The notes under the pieces are model-generated. The model was given only the letters and a program-made list of their open reading frames with translations, made no database searches and had not been told where the DNA came from. The position numbers and the translations under genes are program-made. Positions 63,523 through 64,000 of a stretch of 64,000 bases of DNA are shown piece after piece. Location of the stretch: contig SMSO01000014.1 of assembly GCA_004764695.1 (NCBI GenBank), positions 2,555,148-2,619,147 on the forward strand, given 5' to 3'. Source of the stretch: Schizochytrium sp. TIO01. Taxonomy: Eukaryota > Sar > Bigyra > Thraustochytrida > Thraustochytriidae. Every line of letters begins with the position of its first letter. Position 1 is the first letter of the stretch.

Positions 63523-64000
63523 TTATGCAGCATCTCCAACACGGTTTGCGCATTGCTGAATGAAATCTAAAAAATTGTGAGCGCCGACGCGGGACTTCCA
63601 AGCTTCCTCATCATCTTCACTGTAGCGCAAGATTTGCAATACTGCTAGGAGAAAGTCGGAAAGAACAAGTCCAGATAATGGACTTGCCTTACGATTCAAA
63701 AAGGCTCTTTGTGCACTTGAGAAAACATCTTTACAACGATCCAAGCGATCCATGGGAGTAGTTCCCGAAACAATTTTGCTTTCCGAACCTTTCTCTTCTC
63801 CCTGATTGCCTGACCCGATCCATGCTTCCACAACGTCTGCTGGCAAAGCATCGTCACACCAAAGCATAAACTCTTGTAGCGACATGACTGCGGGAGTGCC
63901 ATGCACCTGGGACTGAATACATGCACTCTCAAACATTGCCTCGAAGTTACGTGCGGGTTCGCGTTCTTTTGCCCTGCGACTACGAAATGTACGTGTTACA
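63523..64000 (-). CDS. 3' part of an unrecognised gene, cut by the window edge
   Basis: The minus-strand frame ends at 63523 and stays open to the window edge, so the ATG at 63936 need not be the start. The last 158 or so codons include a basic stretch (FRSRRAKEREPARNFEAM) followed by SLQEFMLWCDDALPADVVEA, an acidic linker and a helical C-terminus (FLLAVLQILRYSEDDEEAW, then FLDFIQQCANRVG). No family is recognised; alternating helices suggest a helical-bundle domain. Confidence 0.5.
   Translation of the reverse strand, partial: VTRTFRSRRAKEREPARNFEAMFESACIQSQVHGTPAVMSLQEFMLWCDDALPADVVEAWIGSGNQGEEKGSESKIVSGTTPMDRLDRCKDVFSSAQRAFLNRKASPLSGLVLSDFLLAVLQILRYSEDDEEAWKSRVGAHNFLDFIQQCANRVGDAA

Overview
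This window is nuclear DNA from a unicellular eukaryote with an intron-poor genome. It holds housekeeping proteins found only in eukaryotes: coatomer gamma, a complex I LYR subunit, a GPI-anchor transferase subunit, the gamma-secretase subunit PEN-2, a DHX37-type and a DDX56-type helicase, and eukaryotic transaldolase. Most are single open frames of up to about 4 kb. Only one spliced gene is clear (transaldolase, one 740-base intron). Intergenic DNA is AT-rich and full of microsatellites. A stramenopile, perhaps a labyrinthulomycete-like protist, would fit the intron poverty and gene mix, but that is inference. I saw no rRNA, tRNA, CRISPR or intact transposon.

Layout. 1-14 kb: a secreted tectonin-repeat protein, a convergent IQ-motif protein, and a PiggyBac-derived protein that seems to have lost its catalytic residues, followed by 4 kb of repeat-rich non-coding DNA. 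14-24 kb: an ankyrin/zinc-finger protein, a zinc-ribbon short-chain dehydrogenase lacking the catalytic tyrosine, and coatomer gamma. 26-32 kb: a DHX37/Ecm16-type helicase and NDUFB9. 32-35 kb: mostly simple repeats. 35-41 kb: a type II membrane protein with a degenerate tubulin-tyrosine-ligase-like region, PIG-C (broken by one base) and a RING protein. 41-46 kb: a microsatellite cluster, then a small twin-CX9C protein. 47-53 kb: a DDX56/Dbp9-type helicase and an unrecognised 734-residue protein. 55-64 kb: transaldolase, a mitochondrial HCF101-type Fe-S scaffold (broken by one base), PEN-2, a small type I membrane protein (frame change inside) and the 3' end of an unrecognised gene at the right edge.

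The genes are unrelated housekeeping and accessory functions, with no operon-like grouping. Two loose themes are ribosome biogenesis (both helicases) and the secretory pathway (coatomer gamma, PIG-C, PEN-2, tectonin protein, TTL-like protein, type I membrane protein). Several open frames run upstream of the first ATG; I start each gene at the first in-frame ATG. The most notable observations are three genes that each need a one-base skip in the same direction, the decayed PiggyBac-derived gene, and the TTL-like region placed behind a signal anchor.
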